A stretch of DNA of 26,297 bases from a candidate division WWE3 bacterium RIFCSPLOWO2_12_FULL_36_10 (GCA_001772985.1 MEVN01000012.1:1-26297); one strand, 5' to 3'. Numbered from the stretch's first letter, positions 1 to 6,713 are shown. Notes: generated by a model not told the origin, from the sequence alone. Numbers and translations are program-made.

Positions 1-505
1 CGTTTTTTGAATTTACCTTCAGCTCTTTTGCGGTTGTTAAATAAATTTGAGGATCAGGTTTTACTTTTGAAACCTCATCCCCACATTTAGTTAAATCAAA
101 AATCCCCTCAACCTCAAGTTTTTTGATAATTGAGTTTGTTACTTCTCTTGAAGTATTTGTAACTAAAGCTGTTTTCATCTTTTTTTCATTTTTAACTTTA
201 TTAAAGAATTCCCAAAAACCATCTAATGGCTCCGCATCGGAGCCGTCTAGAATTTTCAAAAACTCTATATTCGTAAACTTTACAAGATCCTTTATATCTA
301 GGTGAATTTTGAGCCTATTCTCAGCTATTAAATCTTTCCATATCTCAAGCACCGATCTACCATTTCTTTCAAAAACTACCCAAGAAGCGTCTATGGTCTT
401 TAAAACTTTTTCGTAAGCGTAAGACCAATATACGTCAGAATTATATATAGTACCGTCAAGATCAAAAAATATAGCTTGTTTATGCTCAAAATATTTCTTT
501 AACAT
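1..505 (-). CDS. HAD-superfamily hydrolase (phosphoglycolate phosphatase-like), 3' end outside the window
   Basis: Partial gene: 168 codons are visible and no stop is reached before base 1. The protein begins MLKKYFEHKQ and carries the haloacid dehalogenase signatures in order: motif I DLDGT (nucleophile D15, acid D17), a helical cap region, motif II TNTS (near residue 120) and motif III with the Lys of KVKPDP (near residue 150). Such enzymes use a phospho-Asp intermediate with Mg2+ and are typically cytosolic small-molecule phosphatases or beta-phosphoglucomutase relatives. The substrate cannot be read from the sequence. The ATG at 505 overlaps the stop of the upstream 57-aa gene as TAATG, so the two are probably translationally coupled. 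Family assignment is strong; the specific function is open. Confidence 0.85.
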   Translation of the reverse strand, partial: MLKKYFEHKQAIFFDLDGTIYNSDVYWSYAYEKVLKTIDASWVVFERNGRSVLEIWKDLIAENRLKIHLDIKDLVKFTNIEFLKILDGSDAEPLDGFWEFFNKVKNEKKMKTALVTNTSREVTNSIIKKLEVEGIFDLTKCGDEVSKVKPDPQIYLTTAKELKVNSKN

Positions 506-678
506 TATTTGTCTTTCATAAAAGTGAGATGAAAAATGAAATATAAAAGAAGTATTGGTCCGCCAAGTATATTTACAGGTAAAATGTACCATTTGTCGGC
601 GCCAAAAAGAAAAATGTAAAGACCGTATACAACTCCAATTGCCAAATAGATAATTGTTAAAATTAAAAGTATATTCAC
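505..678 (-). CDS. Small two-helix membrane protein, 57 aa, GTG start
   Basis: Not recognised. The translation starts at GTG (NILLILTIIY...) and holds two hydrophobic stretches, about residues 2-25 and 31-53, separated by a short GADKW turn, ending in MKDK. This pattern fits a hairpin inner-membrane protein with a positively charged C-terminus. GTG is the first usable start, because an in-frame TAA lies two codons upstream. No Shine-Dalgarno motif precedes it, and a -10-like box ends only 6 bases upstream, so the mRNA may be leaderless. The stop overlaps the start of the HAD gene (TAATG), suggesting co-expression. Support comes from the tight coupling and clean hydrophobic pattern; there is no known family. 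Confidence 0.6.
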   Translation of the reverse strand: MNILLILTIIYLAIGVVYGLYIFLFGADKWYILPVNILGGPILLLYFIFHLTFMKDK

Positions 679-684
679 AAGTTA

Positions 685-713
685 AGGTTAGCAGAGCTTG
701 GTTATTGAGTCAA
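685..713 (-). promoter_or_regulatory. Predicted sigma70-like promoter of the 57-aa/HAD unit
   Basis: On the minus strand a TTGACT -35 (708-713) is followed 17 bases later by TAACCT (685-690). The -10 is weak (3 of 6 consensus bases), but its end lies 6 bases before the GTG at 678, so transcription would begin at the start codon. A second TTGACT lies immediately upstream (714-719). Read by eye. Confidence 0.35.
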
Positions 714-732
714 AGTCAATAATCATGATAAT
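705..732 (+). promoter_or_regulatory. Predicted sigma70-like promoter of the zinc-ribbon gene
   Basis: TTGAGT (705-710), a 16-base spacer and GATAAT (727-732, 5 of 6 consensus). The -10 ends 8 bases before the ATG at 741, predicting little or no 5' leader. Its -35 overlaps the -35 of the opposing promoter, so the two promoters are arranged back to back. Confidence 0.4.
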
Positions 733-740
733 ATGATTAT
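719..740. repeat. Perfect 8-bp inverted repeat flanking the -10 box
   Basis: ATAATCAT (719-726) and its exact reverse complement ATGATTAT (733-740) flank the six bases GATAAT, the proposed -10 of the zinc-ribbon promoter. The dyad ends directly against the ATG at 741. Its position suits an operator, but the AT-rich sequence makes chance more likely than a GC-rich dyad would. Confidence 0.4.
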
Positions 741-974
741 ATGGAAGATGTTACGCCCCAAATTCAAATTCCTGATAGCGAAAACGCCGATTTTATATGC
801 CCAAAAGACGGCAAAATCTCACAAAACGATGTGGTTTTCCTTTGTAATAAATGTAAACAAGCAGACCTTGTTCTTAAAGGCGGAATATACATGTGCCCAA
901 CCTGCTTTTTTCCCGGAGAAAATTTTGAATGTATGCTCTGCGGATCTAAAGAAGTTAGAATAAAATTTCATTAA
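741..974 (+). CDS. Small zinc-ribbon protein, 77 aa
   Basis: Short soluble protein with seven cysteines: C20, CxxC at 35/38, CxxC at 52/55 and CxxC at 64/67. Three CxxC knuckles in such a small protein imply one or two structural zinc sites, as in double zinc-ribbon proteins that bind nucleic acid or protein partners. No catalytic motif is visible and the exact family is not recognised. This frame is preferred over the overlapping 733-963 frame because it has the regular Cys pattern and lies correctly behind the promoter. It has no Shine-Dalgarno sequence and its start sits close to a predicted -10. The stop shares a TTAA with the stop of the convergent ruvX. Confidence 0.7.
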   Translation: MEDVTPQIQIPDSENADFICPKDGKISQNDVVFLCNKCKQADLVLKGGIYMCPTCFFPGENFECMLCGSKEVRIKFH

Positions 975-1399
975 TTAGTGCTGAGTGATTCAAAATACTT
1001 TCGAACAATAACTGCTGCGGAAATATGATCCAAATTTTTTCTTGATTTTTTTGAGTAATCAAGATTTATGGATTCCCTCAAAGATTCGTAAGTTGTATTG
1101 TATTCATTCACAAATTCGATCGGTTTTTTAACATGACTTTTTAATAAATTCGCAAATCTACGGACTTTTAATGACTTATATGTTTCCTTGCCGTCCACAT
1201 CAATCGGAAGACCTATGACTATTTTATTTACTTTATTATGTAATGCTGTGAGTGTAATTTCATTTATAGCGACCAAAACATTTATTCCGGATATAGTCTT
1301 AATAGGAGAAGCTAACCCGGCTCTTCCAAAAGCTAAGCCAATATTTTTTTCACCGTAATCTATCCCTAACACTGTCAAATCAGCCTCAACGGATAACAT
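971..1399 (-). CDS. ruvX: RuvX/YqgF-family RNase H-fold nuclease (putative pre-16S rRNA nuclease)
   Basis: The 142-aa length is normal for the family. Visible motifs: LGIDYGEKNIGLAFG at 11-25 (first catalytic Asp, D14), IVIGLPIDVDG at 60-70, VNEYNTT at 97-103 (family form roughly DERxTT, with E99 retained), and DHISAAVI at 124-131 (last catalytic Asp, D124). YqgF proteins are Holliday-junction-resolvase-like enzymes implicated in 16S rRNA 5' maturation. The N and Y replacing D and R in the third motif are a modest departure. It is the last gene of the alaS-FtsA-like-baseplate-like-ruvX run, starting one base after the previous stop (TAATATG). Its own stop shares TTAA with the convergent zinc-ribbon gene. 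Confidence 0.88.
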   Translation of the reverse strand: MLSVEADLTVLGIDYGEKNIGLAFGRAGLASPIKTISGINVLVAINEITLTALHNKVNKIVIGLPIDVDGKETYKSLKVRRFANLLKSHVKKPIEFVNEYNTTYESLRESINLDYSKKSRKNLDHISAAVIVRKYFESLSTN

Positions 1400-1400
1400 A

Positions 1401-2924
1401 TTATTCCTTCTTCACTTCTATCTGGATATTTGAAATGTTACTCGGCATTCTGGTTAAAAAGGGAATGTTTGGCGAAATTGTAATCTCGTAATTTTTAATG
1501 TTTTTTATTCCCCCAATTATTTTTTCTGCCTCATTTAATTTCTTACTTACAAGAGATTTTTTTATGGCATCTTCATTAATTTTAACGCGAACAAAAGTTT
1601 TTACCGTTACTTGAACATCAGCCTCATCAGAAGATAAAATTGTACTATCAGAATTTCCAAGAATTTCAACACTTAATTGTTTTTCTTCTCCAGATAATTC
1701 ATACCCATCCGGGACAAAGTCTTTTAACAAACTGCCCAGCAACTTATTCACATCGTCAGTTGAATATGCAAGTCCTTCTAAACTTAAAGTTTGAGTTAGT
1801 TTTAATGAATCTGCTTCAGCGTCAACTAAAGCGCTATACTCCTGTGAGAAAATTTTCGCCGTGCCTGAACCTTTTATAAGTTTTTGTCCGGATGCTAAAT
1901 TACTTTCTAAAGTGCTATCAACTTTTTCTAATAATAACTTGTATAAGGCGTCAGAAAGGGCTTTTTGGTCGGTAGCTGAAACAACTTTAATTGTCTTACT
2001 TTCACCTCCCGTGAGATCTTCTTGTACCGTTGCGGTGTACTCAGACGATTTAAAATCCTCTAAATCCAAGGTTTTTCCATTACCAATGTTATATGATTCT
2101 CCAATTTCAACCGCCTCAACGTTTGCATCTACCTCTCCCCACGTACTTGTGGTAGCCGGCGGAAGCGCATCAACCCTTGCCGGAACTGTTACGGCGCTAG
2201 CAAGAGCGAACTTATATTTTTTACTATCCTTACTGTAAACCAGAGTCGTTCCTTTTTTAAATTCTTTTTCAGCGTCTGTTTTATTGTAAATTTTTACCTT
2301 ACCCTTAGCTTTCTTTCCAATTATCTTTTCGCCCGTTGTACTTGCGGTGTTAGAATCAGAAACCTGTGCAATAACTGCTGTACCTGCAAGTATTTTCGTC
2401 GAAGAATCGTTTACACCTCCCTTTTTAATTTTAACTGTTACACTTTTAATTAAAGGCTGAGATGAAACTACCAATTTCACATTAGCTTTTGGAACCTTCC
2501 AGAAAACAAAATAAATACCGCTAATTAAAACTAAAATCGGGATAACTAATAAAAATATTAACTTAGGTTTTATCCATTTTAACGATACTTTGGGCAATGA
2601 GACTAAAAATTTCTTTTTTTCAGTTGTATCCCGATCTCCATCGTAATCCAAAGAAGATAAATCTTTTGTCGAAAATTCCCTGCTTGAGGACCTTGGGGTA
2701 TCCATCATTTCAATTAAATTCTTACCTATTTCATCTGTAGTTTCAAACGTAACTTCCTTACCCACACGCTCAGACTCTTTTTTTATTAATTTCAAATTTA
2801 AACTATTTTCAAAAACCACCGATCCATCTGGTAATATGAGTAAGACATTGGCATCAGAAGATCTTACGATCCTCTCTATCGCGGACACTGCATCTTCGTA
2901 CATTTCAAGTTTTATTTCTTCCAT
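1401..2924 (-). CDS. Single-span membrane protein with a baseplate J-like region, 507 aa
   Basis: Architecture: a soluble N-terminal part (1-75), an acidic/Ser-rich linker (76-105), one membrane helix at about 121-142, then a long extracytoplasmic part of repeated beta-strand character. The segment around 200-290 (GKVKIYNKT, then KGTTLVY, then VTVPARV) has the pattern of the baseplate J/gp47-like domain: a start like G-x-V-x-I-x-N, a T-L-V strand and a VPA turn. The annotation by family resemblance is moderate. Related membrane-anchored baseplate-J-like proteins occur widely in Patescibacteria, but their role is unknown. It starts 6 bases after the FtsA-like gene, and reading through that gene's TAG would join the two in frame. 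A link to the cell envelope or a pilus-like machine is inference. Confidence 0.6.
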   Translation of the reverse strand: MEEIKLEMYEDAVSAIERIVRSSDANVLLILPDGSVVFENSLNLKLIKKESERVGKEVTFETTDEIGKNLIEMMDTPRSSSREFSTKDLSSLDYDGDRDTTEKKKFLVSLPKVSLKWIKPKLIFLLVIPILVLISGIYFVFWKVPKANVKLVVSSQPLIKSVTVKIKKGGVNDSSTKILAGTAVIAQVSDSNTASTTGEKIIGKKAKGKVKIYNKTDAEKEFKKGTTLVYSKDSKKYKFALASAVTVPARVDALPPATTSTWGEVDANVEAVEIGESYNIGNGKTLDLEDFKSSEYTATVQEDLTGGESKTIKVVSATDQKALSDALYKLLLEKVDSTLESNLASGQKLIKGSGTAKIFSQEYSALVDAEADSLKLTQTLSLEGLAYSTDDVNKLLGSLLKDFVPDGYELSGEEKQLSVEILGNSDSTILSSDEADVQVTVKTFVRVKINEDAIKKSLVSKKLNEAEKIIGGIKNIKNYEITISPNIPFLTRMPSNISNIQIEVKKE

Positions 2925-2930
2925 ATTTTT

Positions 2931-4175
2931 CTAAAGAATACCATTTAAGTACCCGCCCATTTCTAAATAAACGATCGATAAAGAAGCGGGCATAATATCC
3001 TCCAAGCCATAAACCTTACCTGTGGAATCTGCAACCTTATGTAAATCTGAAAGCGTCAGTTTAATAAATTCCGGAGGTGATCTAAAGGGAATAGACTTTG
3101 ACCAAGGTTCTTTATTAACAAAATTAACCAACTCGGGCAATGAAGCACCGCCACCTACCAAGCAAATTTGTGACGAAAAGGTTTTTACTCCTGTAAAATC
3201 CATAAATAAGAGTTCAATTCCGCTTAACCAAATTTCCATAATCTCATACATATTATCTTCTACTCTCGCATTTTCATCAGGACTAAGTCTCCCAAACGAA
3301 TAGGATTTTTTCTTTTGCTCTGCATCAAGATAAGTTATACCAAGTTTCTTCCCCAAAGCTCTAGTAAAGTGTGCGCCACCTATAGAAAGACTGCGCGTCG
3401 AGACTATTCCACCTCCAAAAACGACGCCAACGTCAGTGACTTCTCCGCCAACATCCATTATTACACTGTCAAAATAACGTCCTTTTGCAAAAGATAACGA
3501 TTTGGTAAGAGAATACATATTTGACCCTATAGCTAAAATCTTTAGCCCAAGGTTCTTTGAAATGGTCTGTAACATCTTAGTATGAAAAGACGGCGTAAAG
3601 GCCGTAAACATGGCAATTTCCAGAACCTTTCCTTCTTGTCCAATTACATCTTTTACCTCATTTCCATCCAATTTTGTATAAACAAGAGACGAGGTTATAA
3701 GTTCTATATCTTCTTCAGTATCTCCTGTAATTTCCATAAGCTCATTTAGTGCTTGATTGTAAGAAGCCTCATGTATTTTTGAATAAATATCGTCAAGTTC
3801 TTTATCAGTTATTTTGTCACCCTTTGCTCTTACTAATCTTACAGTTGTCATTAAACCCAACGATAAATCTCCTGAAACGCCAAAGATGACTTCTTTTATT
3901 TTACCGCCAAGTTCTAAAGTAGCACGTTCTACAGCCGACTCTATGGATTTTTCAACTTCATCAATATCAACTACAATTCCACTTCTTGCAGATCCGTATG
4001 AAAGAGTTTCTTTACCAACGCCTATGATGTTCGCATAATATCCATGTTGATTTTCTGCTACTTCAAAGGCCATGCATTTTACAACCTCTGATCCTATATC
4101 AATTGTTAAAAATCTTTTATTAGAAGGTCTCTGCTTATTTTTAAGGAATTTCAGGTCAAACGGCAGTTTCATCAT
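2931..4175 (-). CDS. FtsA/PilM-like actin-fold ATPase
   Basis: Protein of 414 aa with the actin/Hsp70 ATPase signatures: phosphate-1 LTIDIGSE (23-30), an SHS2/1C-type domain between about 87 and 195, phosphate-2 IMDVGGEVTDVGV (238-250) and the adenosine motif LVGGGASLPEL (338-348). FtsA tethers FtsZ to the membrane. PilM is the cytoplasmic type IV pilus paralogue. The length and the 1C-domain position resemble FtsA, whereas the membrane-protein neighbour downstream is reminiscent of pilM contexts. No clear C-terminal FtsA amphipathic anchor is visible. Two adjacent Met codons begin the ORF. It lies 13 bases after alaS and ends in TAG. Actin-fold assignment is secure; FtsA versus PilM is undecided. 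Confidence 0.75.
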   Translation of the reverse strand: MMKLPFDLKFLKNKQRPSNKRFLTIDIGSEVVKCMAFEVAENQHGYYANIIGVGKETLSYGSARSGIVVDIDEVEKSIESAVERATLELGGKIKEVIFGVSGDLSLGLMTTVRLVRAKGDKITDKELDDIYSKIHEASYNQALNELMEITGDTEEDIELITSSLVYTKLDGNEVKDVIGQEGKVLEIAMFTAFTPSFHTKMLQTISKNLGLKILAIGSNMYSLTKSLSFAKGRYFDSVIMDVGGEVTDVGVVFGGGIVSTRSLSIGGAHFTRALGKKLGITYLDAEQKKKSYSFGRLSPDENARVEDNMYEIMEIWLSGIELLFMDFTGVKTFSSQICLVGGGASLPELVNFVNKEPWSKSIPFRSPPEFIKLTLSDLHKVADSTGKVYGLEDIMPASLSIVYLEMGGYLNGIL

Positions 4176-4188
4176 TAGTCAAATTATA

Positions 4189-5541
4189 TCAGGATTTTTC
4201 CTGATGTTTCTGGAATTCTTTGGTAAATTCCTCTTTATTTAATGAAAATCCTTTATTATTTAACAAATCGTTTGTTATCTCAAAAGGGAAACCGTAGGTT
4301 TGAAAAAGATTAAATGCAAATTTCCCGTCTATATCTTTTGGTGAAACTTTATTAAACTCTTTTAAGCCTTTTTTAATTGTTTTACCAAATTTTGTAAGTT
4401 CTTCGGATATAACTTCTGAGACTTTTTGTTTTGCTTCACTATGTAAATTAAATCCAAAGTTGTCGGGAATATCTTTATAAATTTCAAAAACCTGTTCTGC
4501 TATTTCTGTATAATCGCTAGAAGGTAAGGTCTTACTGCAAAGAAGCTGCATTTTAACAGCCGATCTTCTTAAATACTTTCTTAACACATAACCCTGCATT
4601 TTGTTTGACGGAATAACTCCGTTTGAAATCAAAAATACCGCGCCCTTTAAATGATCGGCAATAACTCTCATATAAGGTTTGTTTTCTTTAATATATTCTT
4701 TACCGGAAACTTTGGATATTTTTGATATTAAAGGTTTATATAAATCAGTATTAAAAATATCAGAGTTGTTTAAAACCGCAGCCGTAAGCCTTTCTAAACC
4801 TCCTCCAAAATCCACGTTTTTCTGAGGCAAGTTGGAAAAAGTCCCATCCGCGTTTTTTACATACTGCATGAATACAGAATTACCAATTTCCAAAAATCTA
4901 CCGCAATCACAATTTGGATGACATTCTTCTCCAAATCTTTTGTCATGTGGTGTTTCAAAATCGTAAAATACTTCTGAATCAGGTCCTCCCGGCTCCCCAC
5001 TTGGCATGTCCTTTGGCAAACCCGATTTACTCCACCAATTCTTTTTGACTCCGTAATAAAAGACTCTTACGTCTGTAATACCTTTGTCCTCAAAAAGTTT
5101 TTTCCATATTTCTGCCGACTCAATATCTTTTGGAATTTTCGAATCAGTATCGCCAGAAAAAACGCTAATGTAAAGTTTCTGCGGATTTAAATTAAGTTCG
5201 GCGGTTAAAAATTCAAAAAACCAAGCTAATTGTTCTTGTTTAAAATACGAACCAAGAGACCAATTTCCCAGCATTTCAAAAAAAGTAGTATGACGGTTAT
5301 CCCCTACCTCCATAAAATCATCTAAAAATCCTTGGGCACGAAGACAAATTTGAGAATTAACAAGTTTATTACCACTTGGATGAGAATCGCCCAAAAGATA
5401 CGGTACTAAAGGCTGCATTCCTGAGCTCACAAACAAAGTTGTAGGATCGTTGTTTAATACAAGCTGTGATGAAGGTACCTGAACGTGGCCTCTTTGTTTA
5501 AAAAAGTCCACATATTTTTGCCTAATCTCCATTGAATTCAT
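4189..5541 (-). CDS. alaS: Alanyl-tRNA synthetase, catalytic and tRNA-recognition domains only
   Basis: Class II synthetase that charges tRNA-Ala. Motif 2 lies around 78-100 (RHTTFFEMLGNWSLG), motif 3 at 246-256 (GGGLERLTAAV) and the tRNA-recognition helices at 292-329 (ADHLKGAVFLISNG, then PSNKMQGYVLRKYLRRS). At 450 aa it stops where the family normally enters the linker to the editing domain (QTYGFPFEITNDL near 414). The editing and C-Ala domains of the usual roughly 870-aa enzyme are therefore absent, and no remnant follows the TGA. This matches the well-known active N461-type fragment of the E. coli enzyme. A Cys-rich insert (C207, H208, C211, C213) follows a TE-like GGPDSE where E. coli has GPCTE. 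The start at 5541 lies 6 bases from a good promoter -10. Confidence 0.92.
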   Translation of the reverse strand: MNSMEIRQKYVDFFKQRGHVQVPSSQLVLNNDPTTLFVSSGMQPLVPYLLGDSHPSGNKLVNSQICLRAQGFLDDFMEVGDNRHTTFFEMLGNWSLGSYFKQEQLAWFFEFLTAELNLNPQKLYISVFSGDTDSKIPKDIESAEIWKKLFEDKGITDVRVFYYGVKKNWWSKSGLPKDMPSGEPGGPDSEVFYDFETPHDKRFGEECHPNCDCGRFLEIGNSVFMQYVKNADGTFSNLPQKNVDFGGGLERLTAAVLNNSDIFNTDLYKPLISKISKVSGKEYIKENKPYMRVIADHLKGAVFLISNGVIPSNKMQGYVLRKYLRRSAVKMQLLCSKTLPSSDYTEIAEQVFEIYKDIPDNFGFNLHSEAKQKVSEVISEELTKFGKTIKKGLKEFNKVSPKDIDGKFAFNLFQTYGFPFEITNDLLNNKGFSLNKEEFTKEFQKHQEKS

Positions 5542-5547
5542 GCTGAT

Positions 5548-5576
5548 ATTTTACAAGGTGAAACCAGATTTATCAA
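5548..5576 (-). promoter_or_regulatory. Predicted alaS promoter with a GGTTTCACC motif in its spacer
   Basis: Minus strand TTGATA (5571-5576), a 17-base spacer and TAAAAT (5548-5553). The -10 ends 6 bases before the alaS ATG, placing the predicted transcription start on the A of the ATG. The spacer contains GGTTTCACC (5557-5565), one of three copies of this motif in the intergenic region. Confidence 0.55.
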
Positions 5577-5586
5577 AGAAGTTAGG

Positions 5587-5615
5587 AATTAGGTGGAACT
5601 AGGTTTCACCTAATT
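5587..5615. promoter_or_regulatory. 13-bp dyad (AATTAGGTGGAAC / GTTTCACCTAATT), candidate operator
   Basis: Positions 5587-5599 pair with 5603-5615 around a three-base TAG loop, with one G-T mismatch in 13 pairs. The dyad lies between the divergent alaS and plus-strand promoters. Its right half (5602-5610, GGTTTCACC) is also the exact reverse complement of 5557-5565. There are thus three AGGTGAAACC-like half sites, two in the dyad and one within the alaS promoter spacer. No U-tract follows on either strand, so it is not a terminator. A regulator binding site is the simplest reading. A transcribed RNA element is less likely if alaS is leaderless. Confidence 0.5.
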
Positions 5616-5626
5616 AAGAAAGGTGT

Positions 5627-5654
5627 TGATTTGACATTTTTTTTAATGTACGAT
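5627..5654 (+). promoter_or_regulatory. Predicted promoter of the plus-strand hypothetical gene
   Basis: TTGATT (5627-5632), a 16-base spacer and TACGAT (5649-5654, 4 of 6 consensus). The -10 ends 6 bases before the ATG at 5661, the same geometry as alaS. An overlapping TTGACA at 5631-5636 could be an alternative -35 with a poorer -10 (TATTGT, 5655-5660). Confidence 0.35.
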
Positions 5655-5660
5655 TATTGT

Positions 5661-6713
5661 ATGCCTAAACCAGAAAGTAACTCTTCCCCATCAGAACAAA
5701 AACCAGAAAATATGTCATATGGCGATATGGAAAGAGCTGTAAGTAGGGCTCCGGACGAATCGGCGCTTAGGAAGCTAACCAGAGAAATTAAAGAACGTGT
5801 GGGAATACCCAATCATGATGAGATTTCAAAAGCTTATGAGGGCGGAACTTTTGAAAGAAGGGCAAGAATAGCCGAGGGCTTATTAAGTAAAGTTTTTGGC
5901 GAGGCCGAAATAAAAGGTTTGGGCGGGAAGTTTACTCATATCCCATCCCCAAATGAAAGTGGCTCGTTCGTCGCTTTTAATGGAGACACAAGGTCGGACG
6001 GAAAGCCACAATTTTATGTAACGGAAGTTTGGGATGAAAAAAGAACTATTTGGGGCGCAAAAGCCGAAAGAGTACGAACTAATGAGGCGGTAGTAACTGT
6101 TAGATTAAATAATTCAACAAATCCTGCAGAGAATACAGTAATTGTTGCAGTTCTTGGGCACAAAAACGGAGCCATCGACGTTAAAAACGGCACCATGTCC
6201 GGACTATTTGAAGTTATGTCGGAAGCCGATTATTTAATGCGTCTGACGAAGTCTGATTATACTAGCAAAGTTCTTACGGGCGAGCTCAGCTCTAAAAAAT
6301 ACAAAGAAGAGGTAGGAAAAAGTTTCGGAACAAGTTTCAAAGGATATCATAAAGAACGTGATAGAAACTTAGGCAAAGAATACGCGAATTGGGTTTCTAA
6401 TGAAGTATCCCCAAGGCTTTTGGACAAATTACAAATAAGGTATGAGACTTTGTTACAAGAATCAAGAAAAAGGCAGGATGAAATTCGAGAACAAGTAGAG
6501 GCTGAAAGAGCTGCAATAGGTAGAGAAGCAGATAAAAGGGTAAAGAGCACACTCACCATGCTCAAAGATTCTGGCGTACAAGTAGATACAGATTTAGAAG
6601 CGAAAATCTCCGCAAGTGTTGAAAAAGCATTAAACGCTGAAATTAGAAGAGCAAGAAAAGAAGAGGAAAAAGAAAAAAAGAAACGCCGAAATCAAGGATT
6701 AGGACTTAATTAG
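5661..6713 (+). CDS. Hypothetical soluble protein with C-terminal coiled coil, 350 aa
   Basis: Not recognised. The N-terminus (MPKPESNSSPSEQKPEN) is Pro/Ser-rich and likely disordered. A middle region (about residues 50-230) reads as a mixed alpha/beta domain. The last 120 residues are strongly charged and helical with Glu/Arg/Lys repeats, a likely coiled coil ending in a basic KEKKKRR tail. There is no signal peptide, membrane helix, Cys cluster or catalytic motif. The start is uncertain. ATG 5661 fits a leaderless promoter, ATG 5646 is possible, and a TTG at 5631 has an upstream AAAGGTG Shine-Dalgarno-like match and would add 10 residues. It ends in TAG and precedes the 111-aa gene by 14 bases, forming the only multi-gene plus-strand unit here. 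Confidence 0.65.
   Translation: MPKPESNSSPSEQKPENMSYGDMERAVSRAPDESALRKLTREIKERVGIPNHDEISKAYEGGTFERRARIAEGLLSKVFGEAEIKGLGGKFTHIPSPNESGSFVAFNGDTRSDGKPQFYVTEVWDEKRTIWGAKAERVRTNEAVVTVRLNNSTNPAENTVIVAVLGHKNGAIDVKNGTMSGLFEVMSEADYLMRLTKSDYTSKVLTGELSSKKYKEEVGKSFGTSFKGYHKERDRNLGKEYANWVSNEVSPRLLDKLQIRYETLLQESRKRQDEIREQVEAERAAIGREADKRVKSTLTMLKDSGVQVDTDLEAKISASVEKALNAEIRRARKEEEKEKKKRRNQGLGLN

Noticed and set aside
733..963. Open frame of 76 codons overlapping the zinc-ribbon gene in another frame
   Set aside because: Its sequence has no domain pattern, while the 741-974 frame has three regular CxxC pairs.
4175..4190. Frameshifted remainder of AlaRS downstream of its stop
   Set aside because: Only 13 bases separate the stop from the FtsA-like gene, and nothing editing-domain-like follows in any frame.
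5587..5615. Rho-independent terminator
   Set aside because: The dyad lies between divergent genes and has no U-tract on either strand.
5631..5661. TTG at 5631 as the start of the hypothetical protein
   Set aside because: An AAAGGTG sequence precedes it, but the added N-terminus (TFFLMYDYC) is unlike the rest, and ATG 5661 fits the promoter geometry better. Not excluded.
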